DNA of 64,000 nt from Methanobacterium alkalithermotolerans (GTDB lineage Archaea > Methanobacteriota > Methanobacteria > Methanobacteriales > Methanobacteriaceae): positions 1,583,501-1,647,500 of the forward strand of contig NZ_CP058560.1 in NCBI RefSeq assembly GCF_018141185.1. The letters run 5' to 3'. Both the position numbers and the translations under genes were made by a program. The notes beneath the pieces are model-generated. The model saw only the letters and a list, made by a program, of their open reading frames with translations, searched no databases and had not been told where the DNA came from. Below are positions 39,294 to 48,069 of this stretch, one piece after another. The stretch's first letter is position 1. Each line of letters begins with the position of its first letter.

Positions 39294-40223
39294 ATGACTA
39301 AAAAAAGCAAAAATAGTACTCTTAAAGAGGTATTGGACATAATTCTTTATGAAAATCCATCCACTCAAGATGAAATTGCAGAAAAGCTGGGCATTACCCG
39401 AAGATATGTGACTAAACTCCTGCAGCCCATGGTAAAAAAGGGAATAGTTCGCAGGGCATATATACTTGATCTTAAAAAATATGATGATTTTTCAGAAATG
39501 TTTGAGGAGGAAAAAACCTCCCGGGAACACGCCGGAAGCTATCTGATAAAAGATCTGCTTAAAAATATGTCAGAACACGTATGCAAACAATTAAAAACAT
39601 CTTTTGAAGCATTACTCACCCATAAAAAGGATCAGGCCAATGACGCATTGAAAATGGATTTCATCACCAACAATATGCTGGAAAAGGTTCGCTCATCAGT
39701 GGATACGGCCATAGCCATAAATCCTTATTCCGAATTTAGCAAAACCGTGGTTTTTGGCGAAATAGCCTATGACCTGGAAAGGATTGGTGACCACTCCGGC
39801 ATAATAGCTAATTTTACCATGCAGGAGTCTTATGAAGTGGATACTGAGATGATGGACTATCTAAAAGAAATGTATAAAACCTCAAAAAAGATGGTTAGCT
39901 GGTCCATGGATGCATTTTTAAATGAAAAACTGGATTTGAAAGAGGAAGTAATGAGTTGTGAGGATAAACTGCACCAGCTCCAGAAGAAAGCATTAAATTG
40001 TATAGCTACCCAGATGGCGGAAACACCTTTTGAAGATAAAGACCGTTCCACTTATTACCTTTCTTTATCCCGGGTGGTCAAAGCTTTTGAAAGGATTGGG
40101 GATATTTCAATTGAGATAATAGATACCGCAGGTGAATTTTATCATAATATTCCCCGAACTACTACTCCTGAAAGATTCAGAAGAAGAGAACAGAAAATTG
40201 AAAAAGCACGTAGAGAAGAGTAG
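39294..40223 (+). CDS. PhoU-domain protein with N-terminal winged HTH
   Basis: The first ~65 residues form a winged helix-turn-helix (STQDEIAEKLGITRRYVTKL, about 21-40). They are followed by two PhoU three-helix repeats with the metal-binding E/DxxxD patterns (AYDLERIGDHSG and KAFERIGDISIEI). Archaeal proteins of this build are annotated as phosphate uptake regulators and may bind DNA directly, unlike bacterial PhoU. It is 309 residues. It is separate from the pst operon 2 kb away and probably co-transcribed with the membrane protein upstream, so its target could be that gene or the pst operon. Confidence 0.85.
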   Translation: MTKKSKNSTLKEVLDIILYENPSTQDEIAEKLGITRRYVTKLLQPMVKKGIVRRAYILDLKKYDDFSEMFEEEKTSREHAGSYLIKDLLKNMSEHVCKQLKTSFEALLTHKKDQANDALKMDFITNNMLEKVRSSVDTAIAINPYSEFSKTVVFGEIAYDLERIGDHSGIIANFTMQESYEVDTEMMDYLKEMYKTSKKMVSWSMDAFLNEKLDLKEEVMSCEDKLHQLQKKALNCIATQMAETPFEDKDRSTYYLSLSRVVKAFERIGDISIEIIDTAGEFYHNIPRTTTPERFRRREQKIEKARREE

Positions 40224-40241
40224 ATTAAGAAAAATTATTAA

Positions 40242-40511
40242 TTATTTTTTTTCCTTTTTCATATACTCTTCAATTTTTTTATCTTCCCACTCTTTTCCTA
40301 AAAATTTGTTTTCATTAAGGAATCCAAATGCATGCCACAGCAATCCTATTCCCCAGAATATGGTAACCCAATAAAACCACCACATACCGGGAGTGGATAT
40401 TAAATTTATTATAAAAAGGGTCACATTTACCAGTATATAAGCAAATAAATGATTATAAAAATCCTTTAAATCTTTTACTTTTCTTCTGGCCTGTTCATAT
40501 TCTTTTTCCAT
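40242..40511 (-). CDS. 2TM-domain protein
   Basis: The 89-residue protein has a charged N-terminus, two transmembrane helices (about 21-40 and 44-63) and a charged C-terminus. The pattern DFYNHLFAYILVN and WWFYWVTIFWGIGLLWHAF is characteristic of the 2TM domain family found in bacteria and archaea. The function is unknown; in bacteria the domain sometimes precedes LytTR or histidine-kinase modules, which are absent here. It is convergent with the HTH-PhoU gene, with 18 bases between stops. Confidence 0.8.
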   Translation of the reverse strand: MEKEYEQARRKVKDLKDFYNHLFAYILVNVTLFIINLISTPGMWWFYWVTIFWGIGLLWHAFGFLNENKFLGKEWEDKKIEEYMKKEKK

Positions 40512-40774
40512 ACTATAACCTCTTTAAATCATTACTAATACAAATTAACTAGGTTGTTGTAGTTAATTATTTGACCAGCATAATAATTAAATATTATTAC
40601 TTATTTTAATTAACTTAAAAAGTTTACAGGGATTTATTTTTGATTTTAAGGATTATTAATAAATTTAGTTAAAATTAATTAAAAGGCCGTCATATATTAT
40701 AATTTCAAAAATGTTATTAATTTAAAAAAGCCCTTTTTTATTATCCGTATTCAAAAATAGGTATTATAATTATT

Positions 40775-41569
40775 TTATTCCTTTCCATCGTAATAGATTT
40801 CTTCTATGTGGAAGAACTTCCGGAAAGGAGATTCCCTGCTAATTTCTTCATAGGTATGGGCCAGAATTCCAGGTAAGCGCCCAATCATAAATATACCGCT
40901 TCCTAATCTCCAGTCAAATCCTAAATCCGAAAGAATACCGGCATTAGCTCCATCTATATTCATTCTTATATTTTTTGATTTATGCAATAATGATTCAATG
41001 GATAGTGCTAATTCGCTGTGTCGTCCCAGGCATTCCATTTCCCGGGCCAGTTCCATAAGTCGGGGAGCCCTTGGATCTGCATTATGATAACGGTGCCCAA
41101 AACCAGGGATTTTTTCCTGACGACTCATATATTCATCCACCAGTATCCGGGCAGTATCATCCAGGGACTCTTCTGGCGGAGTCCTCGCTACCCCTTCCTG
41201 CAATAAATGCATGGAATTTTCAATAGCCCCTGCGTGGTTTTTTCCAAATGCCAGTAAACCACCTGCCATGCAGGCATGCAGGGGCGACCCGGTGGAGGCC
41301 ATTATCCTGGCGGATTGGGTACTGGGTGGTGTAACTCCATGATCACAGAAGGATACTAAAACCGATTCTAACATTTTTGATTCAGATTTAGAAGGCATTT
41401 TGCCCTTAACTAGTAAATAAACCATATCTGAAAATGAAGTGTTACCCACCAGTTCTTCCTGTAAGTAGCCCCTGGTTATGAGCCGGTTGGGTTCCACTTT
41501 GGTAATAGCAGTCCTCCACTTAAGGTTGTGTGGTTTGAATACACTTTTTAGTATTTCTTCTGTTATCAT
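40775..41569 (-). CDS. Citryl-CoA lyase/citrate synthase-like protein
   Basis: The 264-residue protein is a short member of the citrate synthase superfamily. The three catalytic-type regions can be seen: SFCDHGVTPPST (about 72-83), PGFGHRYHNADPRAPRL (about 154-170) and the NIDGANAGIL segment (about 198-207). Canonical citrate synthase is near 370-430 residues; the short type in methanogens is usually annotated citryl-CoA lyase, cleaving citryl-CoA to acetyl-CoA and oxaloacetate. Citrate formation is not certain. It is divergent from pstS, 188 bases between starts. No other citrate enzymes are encoded here. Confidence 0.8.
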   Translation of the reverse strand: MITEEILKSVFKPHNLKWRTAITKVEPNRLITRGYLQEELVGNTSFSDMVYLLVKGKMPSKSESKMLESVLVSFCDHGVTPPSTQSARIMASTGSPLHACMAGGLLAFGKNHAGAIENSMHLLQEGVARTPPEESLDDTARILVDEYMSRQEKIPGFGHRYHNADPRAPRLMELAREMECLGRHSELALSIESLLHKSKNIRMNIDGANAGILSDLGFDWRLGSGIFMIGRLPGILAHTYEEISRESPFRKFFHIEEIYYDGKE

Positions 41570-41699
41570 AATGTCTTCCTATATCCAGCCACCATTATTT
41601 AAATTTAACCTTTTAGTGTTGTATAGTTCCTATTTTATGAATTAATGGGGTCTGCAGATAGATAGAAAATAAGTTATATTTCACTAAATGTGTAACCAA

Positions 41700-41757
41700 G
41701 TACCTAAATAGTAACATTTAAATACTCTCCCAACAAGGTATGAATCGAGGTGATAAT
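41700..41757 (+). promoter_or_regulatory. Promoter and ribosome site deciding the pstS1 start
   Basis: ATTTAAATAC (41716-41725) is a likely TATA box and predicts transcription from about 41745. That excludes the in-frame ATG at 41740. GAGGTGAT (41747-41754) lies three bases before the TTG at 41758. The shared region also contains the promoter of the divergent citryl-CoA lyase-like gene. Confidence 0.5.
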
Positions 41758-42576
41758 TTGGACACCAAATACATAATTGGAATAATAGTTGCTATAATTA
41801 TAATAGCCGGCGCATTTTTAGCGTTCGGAGGCGGAAATAGTGGAGGGGACACAACCATCGAGGTTGTGGGTTCAACTTCTGTTCAGCCTGTTGCAGAAAA
41901 ATTAGCTGAAGAATATATGAAATCTCACCCTGATGTTAAGATAAATGTTCAGGGGGGCGGTTCCAGTGTGGGTATCAAGAGTGCTCAGGATGGAATTGCA
42001 GATATTGGAACTAGTTCCAAGAATTTAAAAGATGACGAAAAACAAGGCTTAACTGATTACCTGATTGCTAAAGATGGTATAGTGGTGGCAGTTAATGATG
42101 AAAACTCAGTCAGTGACTTAACCCTGGATCAGATAAAAGACATATTCAGTGGCAAAATCACCAACTGGAATGAAGTGGGTGGAAGTGATGCTCCCATTAA
42201 TGTCATTACCCGTGAAGATGGTTCCGGTACCTTAGATGCATTTAAAGAAATAGTCATGGGAAAGGAAACTGAAATAAAAGCTGATGCTATTGTACAAAGT
42301 TCCACTGAAGCAGTAAAACAATCTGTTGCCCAGGATCCTAATGCTATTGGGTTTGTATCCTTTGCCGCTATGAGTGATGATGTAAAAGCACTAAATATTG
42401 GTGGAGTAGAACCTACTGAAGCAACCATTGCTGATGGTTCTTACGAAGTACAACGACCATTCTTCTTTATAACTAAAGGAGATGCTCAAGGTGCAGTTAA
42501 AGAATTTATTGACTGGGTATTAGGTCCGGAAGGACAAGAAATAGTTAAGAGTGAAAAATTAATACCTGCTAAATAA
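41758..42576 (+). CDS. pstS: Phosphate ABC transporter substrate-binding protein PstS (copy 1)
   Basis: PstS captures phosphate outside the membrane for the PstCAB transporter. The protein has an N-terminal membrane anchor (about 5-22) with no lipobox Cys, then a periplasmic-binding domain with [18 protein letters not shown], the phosphate-contacting [10 protein letters not shown] and REDGSGT. The frame opens at ATG 41740 but GAGGTGAT sits inside those codons, so the TTG at 41758 is the better start (272 residues, MDTKYIIG), matching MDSKYKIG of the second copy. A hairpin terminator follows. Confidence 0.92.
   Translation: MDTKYIIGIIVAIIIIAGAFLAFGGGNSGGDTTIEVVGSTSVQPVAEKLAEEYMKSHPDVKINVQGGGSSVGIKSAQDGIADIGTSSKNLKDDEKQGLTDYLIAKDGIVVAVNDENSVSDLTLDQIKDIFSGKITNWNEVGGSDAPINVITREDGSGTLDAFKEIVMGKETEIKADAIVQSSTEAVKQSVAQDPNAIGFVSFAAMSDDVKALNIGGVEPTEATIADGSYEVQRPFFFITKGDAQGAVKEFIDWVLGPEGQEIVKSEKLIPAK
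41911..41954 (+). repeat. 44-base identical tract in pstS copy 1
   Basis: This stretch is identical, third codon positions included, to 42938-42981 in the second pstS gene. It encodes the conserved [14 protein letters not shown] segment. Flanking codons in the two genes differ at many synonymous sites. Confidence 0.85.
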
Positions 42577-42595
42577 ATTAACAAATTGAAAAATC

Positions 42596-42641
42596 ATGAA
42601 TATGTGGTATTTCCTTCCACATTATTCATTTTTATTTTATT
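42596..42641 (+). terminator. Hairpin terminator between the two pstS genes
   Basis: ATGAATATGTGG (42596-42607) pairs with CCACATTATTCAT (42617-42629), with one bulged T and a 9-base loop. TTTTTATTTTATT follows. It can separate transcription of pstS1 from the rest of the pst genes. Confidence 0.6.
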
Positions 42642-42793
42642 AGATTCCAAAAATGAAATGATTAAAATAATTATTTCTTAGATTTTATTCAGAATATTTT
42701 TTCTAAAATTTATCAAATATATAATATTGGTGGCGATGAATTTCTATCAATATTTAAATAAGGTGAAGATGAACTATTGTCCATGGTGAAGCT

Positions 42794-43621
42794 ATGGACT
42801 CAAAGTATAAAATTGGTATAATAATAACTATAATCATCCTGGGCACTTATTTCATGGTCAATCCTGGATCTGGTCATGAAAGTATACAGATTGCAGGATC
42901 AACCTCAGTTCAACCGGTGGCAGAAAAATTAGCCCAGGAATATATGAAATCTCACCCTGATGTTAAGATAAATGTTCAGGGTGGGGGTTCTGGTCTGGGT
43001 ATCAGAAGTACTCAACAGGAGATCATAGAAATTGGAACCAGTTCTAAAAAACTGAATGATCATGAAAGTAAAGATTTGACAGAATACATAATTGGTAAAG
43101 AAGGAATTGTAGTCGCAGTAAATAACAAAAATACGGTAGATGATCTGACTATTGATCAAATAAGGGATATTTTCAGTGGCAAGATTAGTAACTGGAAAGA
43201 AGTAGGTGGTTCTAATCAGGAGATACATGTGATTGTCCGGGAGGAAGGTTCCGGAACCCGAACTGCTTTTGAAGATATAGTTATGGATGAAGAGGATATC
43301 AGTCCCGAGGCCATAGTTCAAAGCTCAACTGAGATGGTTAAACAAGCGGTTAAGCAGGACCCTCAAGCCATAGGATTTGTATCTCTAGCTCATTTAGGAG
43401 ATGATGTTAAAGCATTAATGGTTGGTGGAATAGCTCCTACAGAACATTCCATTTCCAAAGGCACCTACCCCATTCAAAGGCCATTTATTTTTTTGGTAAA
43501 AGGAGAACCGGAAGGCAGTTTGAAAGAGTTTATACGTTGGATTTACAGCAGCGAGGGCCAGGAAGTTATTCGTAGTGAAAAAATAGTGCCTTTTATTGCC
43601 AATGTGTCTGATGATTCTTAA
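42794..43621 (+). CDS. pstS: Phosphate ABC transporter substrate-binding protein PstS (copy 2)
   Basis: This is the second tandem PstS, 275 residues, with the same layout as copy 1: [15 protein letters not shown] membrane anchor, [28 protein letters not shown] and [20 protein letters not shown] precedes the ATG and a TATA-like ATATTTAAAT (about 42749-42758) lies upstream, so it has its own promoter. It directly precedes pstC and is probably the main binding protein of the operon, while copy 1 may respond to different phosphate levels. The two copies are clearly paralogues from a duplication. Confidence 0.93.
   Translation: MDSKYKIGIIITIIILGTYFMVNPGSGHESIQIAGSTSVQPVAEKLAQEYMKSHPDVKINVQGGGSGLGIRSTQQEIIEIGTSSKKLNDHESKDLTEYIIGKEGIVVAVNNKNTVDDLTIDQIRDIFSGKISNWKEVGGSNQEIHVIVREEGSGTRTAFEDIVMDEEDISPEAIVQSSTEMVKQAVKQDPQAIGFVSLAHLGDDVKALMVGGIAPTEHSISKGTYPIQRPFIFLVKGEPEGSLKEFIRWIYSSEGQEVIRSEKIVPFIANVSDDS
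42938..42981 (+). repeat. 44-base identical tract in pstS copy 2
   Basis: This is the partner of 41911-41954. The identical tract ends abruptly on both sides, suggesting local gene conversion or strong nucleotide constraint rather than uniform divergence. Confidence 0.85.
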
Positions 43622-43652
43622 AATAAAACCAGAAAAACATACTTTTAATTTG

Positions 43653-43667
43653 GGAGGATAATCCTCC
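43653..43667 (+). repeat. Perfect hairpin upstream of pstC
   Basis: GGAGGAT and ATCCTCC form a perfect 7-base inverted repeat around a single A, between pstS2 and pstC. The following sequence TTTAAAATTC is not a strong T-run, so it may be an mRNA processing or stability element or an attenuator rather than a full terminator. Confidence 0.5.
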
Positions 43668-43714
43668 TTTAAAATTCTAAAAATTAAAAACTCAAGAAAT
43701 AAAAGAGGTGAATC

Positions 43715-44590
43715 ATGAATAACCGTTTAGAGGAGTATTTAATAGAAAAAGGTCTGTTTATTACCGCCATATCCTCCATAATAATCATTTTGCTTATAAT
43801 AACTTTTATATTCATTGAAGGATTTCCAGCAATAGAAAGTTATGGAGTTTTAAACTTTGTATTTGGATCAACCTGGGCTCCTCTAAAAGGAGATTTTGGT
43901 GTTTTAACCATGATTGTAGGAACTTTAGGGATTACCTTTTTGGCCCTAGCCATGGCAGTACCTCTTTCCCTTTTATGTGCTATTTTCATGGCCGAAATTG
44001 CCCCCTCCAGTATGAGAAGAATACTAAAACCAGTGATTGAAACCCTGGCCGGTATACCTTCGGTAGTTTATGGGTTTTTTGGGCTGATAATACTGGTACC
44101 CTTTATGAGAGAACAGTTCGGAGGCACAGGGTTTAGTATGCTTACTGCCTCGGTAATATTAACGGTAATGATTCTTCCTACCATTATCAGTGTTACAGTG
44201 GATTCTTTAAGGTCAGTACCCTATGAATATAAAGAAGCATCACTGGCTTTAGGTTCCACCCAATGGCAGACTATCCGGAATGTTATATTCCCTGCAGCCC
44301 TTCCTGGAGTAATCACCGGTATAATTTTAGGAATGGGCCGGGCCATAGGAGAAACTCTGGCAGTTATCATGGTAGCCGGAAATGTGACTCAATTTCCCAC
44401 TTCCGTCATGGACCCGGTAAGAGCATTAACCTCTAATATAGCTCTTGAAATGGGCTATGCTACAGGTATTCATTATAATGCTTTATTTGGAACTGCAATA
44501 GTTTTATTTTTCATGATAATGATTCTTCTGGTGGCAGCTAATTACTTACACTACAAAAAGAAGGTGGTTATTGGGGGTGGATACCTGTGA
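43715..44590 (+). CDS. pstC: Phosphate ABC transporter permease PstC
   Basis: This is an inner-membrane channel subunit. The 291-residue protein has six predicted membrane helices beginning at [16 protein letters not shown]. The EAA-type loop contacting PstB is [17 protein letters not shown] (about 170-186). Other family stretches are [27 protein letters not shown] and [31 protein letters not shown] precedes the ATG. It is followed 44 bases later by pstA. Confidence 0.94.
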   Translation: MNNRLEEYLIEKGLFITAISSIIIILLIITFIFIEGFPAIESYGVLNFVFGSTWAPLKGDFGVLTMIVGTLGITFLALAMAVPLSLLCAIFMAEIAPSSMRRILKPVIETLAGIPSVVYGFFGLIILVPFMREQFGGTGFSMLTASVILTVMILPTIISVTVDSLRSVPYEYKEASLALGSTQWQTIRNVIFPAALPGVITGIILGMGRAIGETLAVIMVAGNVTQFPTSVMDPVRALTSNIALEMGYATGIHYNALFGTAIVLFFMIMILLVAANYLHYKKKVVIGGGYL

Positions 44591-44634
44591 ATACCTGTCA
44601 CTTTCTGGAAAAATTATTAAAAGGAGGTATATGA

Positions 44635-45486
44635 TTGTTATTTAGATTTATATCTCCAAAAACTTCCCAAAAAATAATGAAAACTGTTTTCTGGGCTTCT
44701 GGAATCCTAACCATAATCATATTGATTATTATAATTGGTTATATACTCCTGGAAGGAATGAAGGTAATAAATCTGGAATTTTTACTATCCAATCCAGTGG
44801 ATTCGGGAAGAGAAGGTGGAATATTCCCTATGATTATTTCCAGTCTTTATGTGACTCTCATATCCGGACTGGTGGCTGCCCCCTTGGGGGTGGGGGCTGC
44901 AGTGTACCTCACCGAATACTCCCGGGAGGGCCATGTGATAAAACTGATAAGATTTGGTGCAGAAACCCTGGCATCCATACCTTCTATTGTTTTTGGTCTT
45001 TTTGGTCTTTCCTTTTTTGTGGTATTTCTGGGTTTAGGTTGGTCTGTGTTATCTGGAGGCCTTGTACTGGCATTAATGGCTTTACCCACCATATTTAAGG
45101 TTGCTGAAGTTTCCATTGATGCAGTACCTGAATCTTACAGGGAAGGCAGCCTGGCACTGGGATCCACCAAGTGGCAAACGGTATACCGGGTAGTATTACC
45201 TGCTGCTGCGCCGGGAATAACCACTGGTATAATTTTAGGAATGGCCAGATCAATTTCAGAAGCAGCAGCTATACTATTTGCGGTGGGGGCAGCCATTACA
45301 GTTCCCATATCTATTTTTGATCCAGGAAGACCTTTACCTCTACACCTTTATATAATGGCCACAGAAGGCATATCCCTGGAAAATGCATATGGAACCGCAG
45401 CGGTACTGGTTATAATTGTACTTATAATTACCATTGTAACCAATACCCTGGTTGAAAGATACCAGAAAAAGATGATGGGGCGTTAA
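44635..45486 (+). CDS. pstA: Phosphate ABC transporter permease PstA
   Basis: This is the second channel subunit, 283 residues with six predicted helices. The EAA loop [18 protein letters not shown] (about 164-181) and the conserved [15 protein letters not shown] and [17 protein letters not shown] are visible. The TTG at 44635 is the start because AAGGAGG (44621-44627) lies upstream and the overlapping ATG at 44631 is in a frame that stops after four codons. It abuts pstB with a 3-base gap. Confidence 0.93.
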   Translation: MLFRFISPKTSQKIMKTVFWASGILTIIILIIIIGYILLEGMKVINLEFLLSNPVDSGREGGIFPMIISSLYVTLISGLVAAPLGVGAAVYLTEYSREGHVIKLIRFGAETLASIPSIVFGLFGLSFFVVFLGLGWSVLSGGLVLALMALPTIFKVAEVSIDAVPESYREGSLALGSTKWQTVYRVVLPAAAPGITTGIILGMARSISEAAAILFAVGAAITVPISIFDPGRPLPLHLYIMATEGISLENAYGTAAVLVIIVLIITIVTNTLVERYQKKMMGR

Positions 45487-45489
45487 ATC

Positions 45490-46242
45490 ATGAATAGAAT
45501 TGAAGTAGAAAATTTAAATGTTTACTTTGATGAAGCACACATTTTAAAGGATGTCAATATCAAAATACCTAATAATACAGTTACCTCCCTTATTGGACCT
45601 TCAGGATGTGGTAAATCCACTTTCATTAGAACTCTAAACCGGATGAATGATTTGATATCCGGGTTTCGTAAGGAAGGATCCATATTTTTAGATGGAAATG
45701 AAATTTATGAACCCAGTGTGGATGTAGTTGAACTTAGAAAAAAAGTAGGTATGGTATTTCAAAAGCCCAACCCCTTTCCTAAATCTATTTTCGATAATGT
45801 AGCTTATGGTCTGAAGGTACACGGCATAAATGATAAAGACGTGGTGGAAGAAAGGGTAGAAGAGAGCTTAAAATCCGCTGCACTCTGGGAAGAAGTTAAA
45901 GATAAACTGGATAAATCCGCCATGGGGCTTTCTGGAGGACAACAGCAAAGACTCTGTATAGCACGTACTATAGCCATAGAACCTGAAGTAATTTTGATGG
46001 ATGAACCCTGTTCCGCCCTGGACCCTATTTCAACCACCAAAATTGAAGATCTCATTCATAAACTAAAAAAAGAGTACACAATTGTAATTGTAACCCACAA
46101 TATGCAACAAGCTACCCGGGTTTCAAAATACACTGCTTTCTTTTTGCATGGAGAAATAGTGGAAAGTGGGCGCACTGAAAAATTATTCATGGAACCAGAA
46201 GATAAGCGGACTGAAGATTATATTACCGGCAGATTCGGGTGA
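45490..46242 (+). CDS. pstB: Phosphate ABC transporter ATPase PstB
   Basis: This is the energising ATPase of the Pst system, 250 residues. Walker A is [10 protein letters not shown] (about 37-46), the signature is [12 protein letters not shown] (about 146-157) and Walker B is [28 protein letters not shown] is PstB-specific. It begins three bases after the pstA stop and is followed four bases later by phoU. Confidence 0.96.
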   Translation: MNRIEVENLNVYFDEAHILKDVNIKIPNNTVTSLIGPSGCGKSTFIRTLNRMNDLISGFRKEGSIFLDGNEIYEPSVDVVELRKKVGMVFQKPNPFPKSIFDNVAYGLKVHGINDKDVVEERVEESLKSAALWEEVKDKLDKSAMGLSGGQQQRLCIARTIAIEPEVILMDEPCSALDPISTTKIEDLIHKLKKEYTIVIVTHNMQQATRVSKYTAFFLHGEIVESGRTEKLFMEPEDKRTEDYITGRFG

Positions 46243-46246
46243 TCTG

Positions 46247-46915
46247 ATGTTTGGGGTGATACTGGATAAGAAGCTATCTTCACTAAGTGGAGAGGTACTG
46301 GACTATGGAAACCAGACAGTTGAAAGAATAGATTATTCGGTTAACAGTTTTATAGATGAAAATATAATTTTCGCTCGTGAAATAATTGAAAAAACATCCC
46401 AGGTAAATGAAGCCAGTTACCGGTTGGAACAGGAATGCCTTAAGATACTGGGCCTGCATCAGCCAGTAGGAAAAGATTTACGAACCGGGGCTGCCTTATT
46501 AAGAACTGCCATAGAACTGGAGAGAATCAATATACTGGCTGCTTATATATCCCGTCACGCCATCGACCTTAAACAAAAAGAAAGCAAACTTCATAAACCT
46601 CCTCATTTACTCTTCATGTCACAAAACGTTCAGGGAATGTTAAAAGATGGAATGGGAGCTCTAATAAATAAGGATATACAGCTATTAAAAAGGTGTACTA
46701 AAAATTATGTCACTATACAGGATCTATATAATCAGATGTTTGCTGAATATGATGAGGAAACTTCTGGGCTTCCCACTACTTATCTAATGCTGGTTGGGAG
46801 AAATTTACTTAGTATGGGTCATCATGTTATGGGAATGGCCGATAGAATAGCCTATATGATTGTGGGAAAACAGGTAATGCATCACAAGGTGTTTTACAAT
46901 GTTCTCATGAAATAA
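46247..46915 (+). CDS. phoU: PhoU-family phosphate regulator (first copy in pst operon)
   Basis: It modulates Pst activity and phosphate signalling. I place the start at ATG 46247: GGTGAT (46238-46243) lies three bases upstream and spans the pstB stop. The frame continues 27 codons upstream into pstB but is overlapping coding DNA there. It has 222 residues with two PhoU repeats; conserved QECLKILGLHQPVGKDLR and AIELERINILAAYISRHA are visible. The second repeat's motif is less typical (YLMLVGRNLLSMGHH), so one metal site may be degenerate. Confidence 0.85.
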   Translation: MFGVILDKKLSSLSGEVLDYGNQTVERIDYSVNSFIDENIIFAREIIEKTSQVNEASYRLEQECLKILGLHQPVGKDLRTGAALLRTAIELERINILAAYISRHAIDLKQKESKLHKPPHLLFMSQNVQGMLKDGMGALINKDIQLLKRCTKNYVTIQDLYNQMFAEYDEETSGLPTTYLMLVGRNLLSMGHHVMGMADRIAYMIVGKQVMHHKVFYNVLMK

Positions 46916-46931
46916 TTATGGGGATGATTAA

Positions 46932-47378
46932 ATGTGGCTCCCGGCAAACCAGCCAATAGAAACGATTCAGGGAAATCTTAATACTTCAACCTTTCCACAT
47001 GCAGGATACATCCGAATCTTAAATCCGGATGATGAATCGGTATTATTCATAAGCCAGAAATTGATTATTGGAGCATGGACCATGGATATTGTCAGTTTTA
47101 ATGAATATTATGAAAACCATTCTATGAAAAGATTTAAAATTTCATCTGAATCTAAAATAGAAGTCTATGAAGTTGATAAAAATTTTTTTAATACATTAAT
47201 TGAATTAAATGAAGAATGCAAATTATCATTACCTGTTGACCTGGATTTACTGGCAAATGATAATGAAATATTAGATATATCATCTCGTGAAGAAATCTTA
47301 TCTAAATACCGGATAAAAGAACCTTCTGAGGATGATTTAGAATCTTTATTAAGTAATTATAAATTTCAGGAGGATTAG
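46932..47378 (+). CDS. Unrecognised protein between two phoU genes
   Basis: I cannot assign this 148-residue protein to a family with confidence. It has no membrane segment, signal peptide or Cys motif. The N-terminal half has predicted beta character ([22 protein letters not shown]), the C-terminal half is acidic and helical ([22 protein letters not shown]). It starts 16 bases after the first phoU and ends one base before the second phoU, whose ribosome site GGAGGATTAGC is embedded in its last codons. Strict operon placement implies a role in phosphate regulation; what it does is unknown. Confidence 0.65.
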   Translation: MWLPANQPIETIQGNLNTSTFPHAGYIRILNPDDESVLFISQKLIIGAWTMDIVSFNEYYENHSMKRFKISSESKIEVYEVDKNFFNTLIELNEECKLSLPVDLDLLANDNEILDISSREEILSKYRIKEPSEDDLESLLSNYKFQED

Positions 47379-47379
47379 C

Positions 47380-48039
47380 ATGGAAAAACGCTACCCCCGG
47401 ATATTATTCCGTAAGAGACTTAAAGAATTGAGGAAAGATGTGGACAGTATAGGGCAACTAACCATTAATGCCCATAAAAATGCGGTGAATACCTTTGCCA
47501 ACTATGATAAAAAGAAAGTGGAAGAAGTAATAGCCACCACTCAAGAAATTGATGAAATGGTTTTTAACCTGGAAAGGAAATGTATTAGTGTTATTGCGGC
47601 AGAACAACCTGTAGCTGGTGATTTGAGGTTCATAGAAGCATGTATTAAAGTAGGAAGCCACTTAAAAAGGATAGGTCATTTGGCAGCGAATATTGCCAAT
47701 GCATCAGAATACATTAAAGATGAAACTATTCCTCATAAACCCCAGGAAGACCTGAAACACATGGCTGATTTTGTACAGATGATGCTCTCTAAAGGAATTT
47801 ATGCCTTTTTAGATCAAAACATGGACATGGCCCGGGAATTAAGACACGATGATGACAAGGTAGATGATTTATTTGATCAGTCCCTGGAGCATATAACCAG
47901 CAGTATGTTCAAAGATAAGGATTCTATTTCTTATCTGGTGCACCTCTTATTTGTGGCACGTTACATGGAAAGGGTGGCAGATAGGGCAGTGAGTATCGGG
48001 GACAGGACTATCTTTATGATAACCTGTGAAAAACCCTGA
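47380..48039 (+). CDS. phoU: PhoU-family phosphate regulator (second copy in pst operon)
   Basis: The 219-residue protein has two complete PhoU repeats. Conserved parts are [23 protein letters not shown] with [17 protein letters not shown] in the first repeat, and [23 protein letters not shown] in the second. It is the more canonical of the two operon PhoU proteins. It ends the Pst operon and is convergent with fumA, 30 bases between stops. Confidence 0.9.
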   Translation: MEKRYPRILFRKRLKELRKDVDSIGQLTINAHKNAVNTFANYDKKKVEEVIATTQEIDEMVFNLERKCISVIAAEQPVAGDLRFIEACIKVGSHLKRIGHLAANIANASEYIKDETIPHKPQEDLKHMADFVQMMLSKGIYAFLDQNMDMARELRHDDDKVDDLFDQSLEHITSSMFKDKDSISYLVHLLFVARYMERVADRAVSIGDRTIFMITCEKP

Positions 48040-48069
48040 TTTTTATTTTTCCCTAAAAAATAGAAATTT

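Noticed and set aside
40132..40374. 80-codon plus-strand frame across the end of HTH-PhoU and the 2TM gene
   Set aside because: Overlaps two better-supported genes and has no ribosome site or family.
46166..46246. Extended N-terminus of the first PhoU into pstB
   Set aside because: The 27 extra codons overlap pstB in another frame and GGTGAT sits three bases before ATG 46247.
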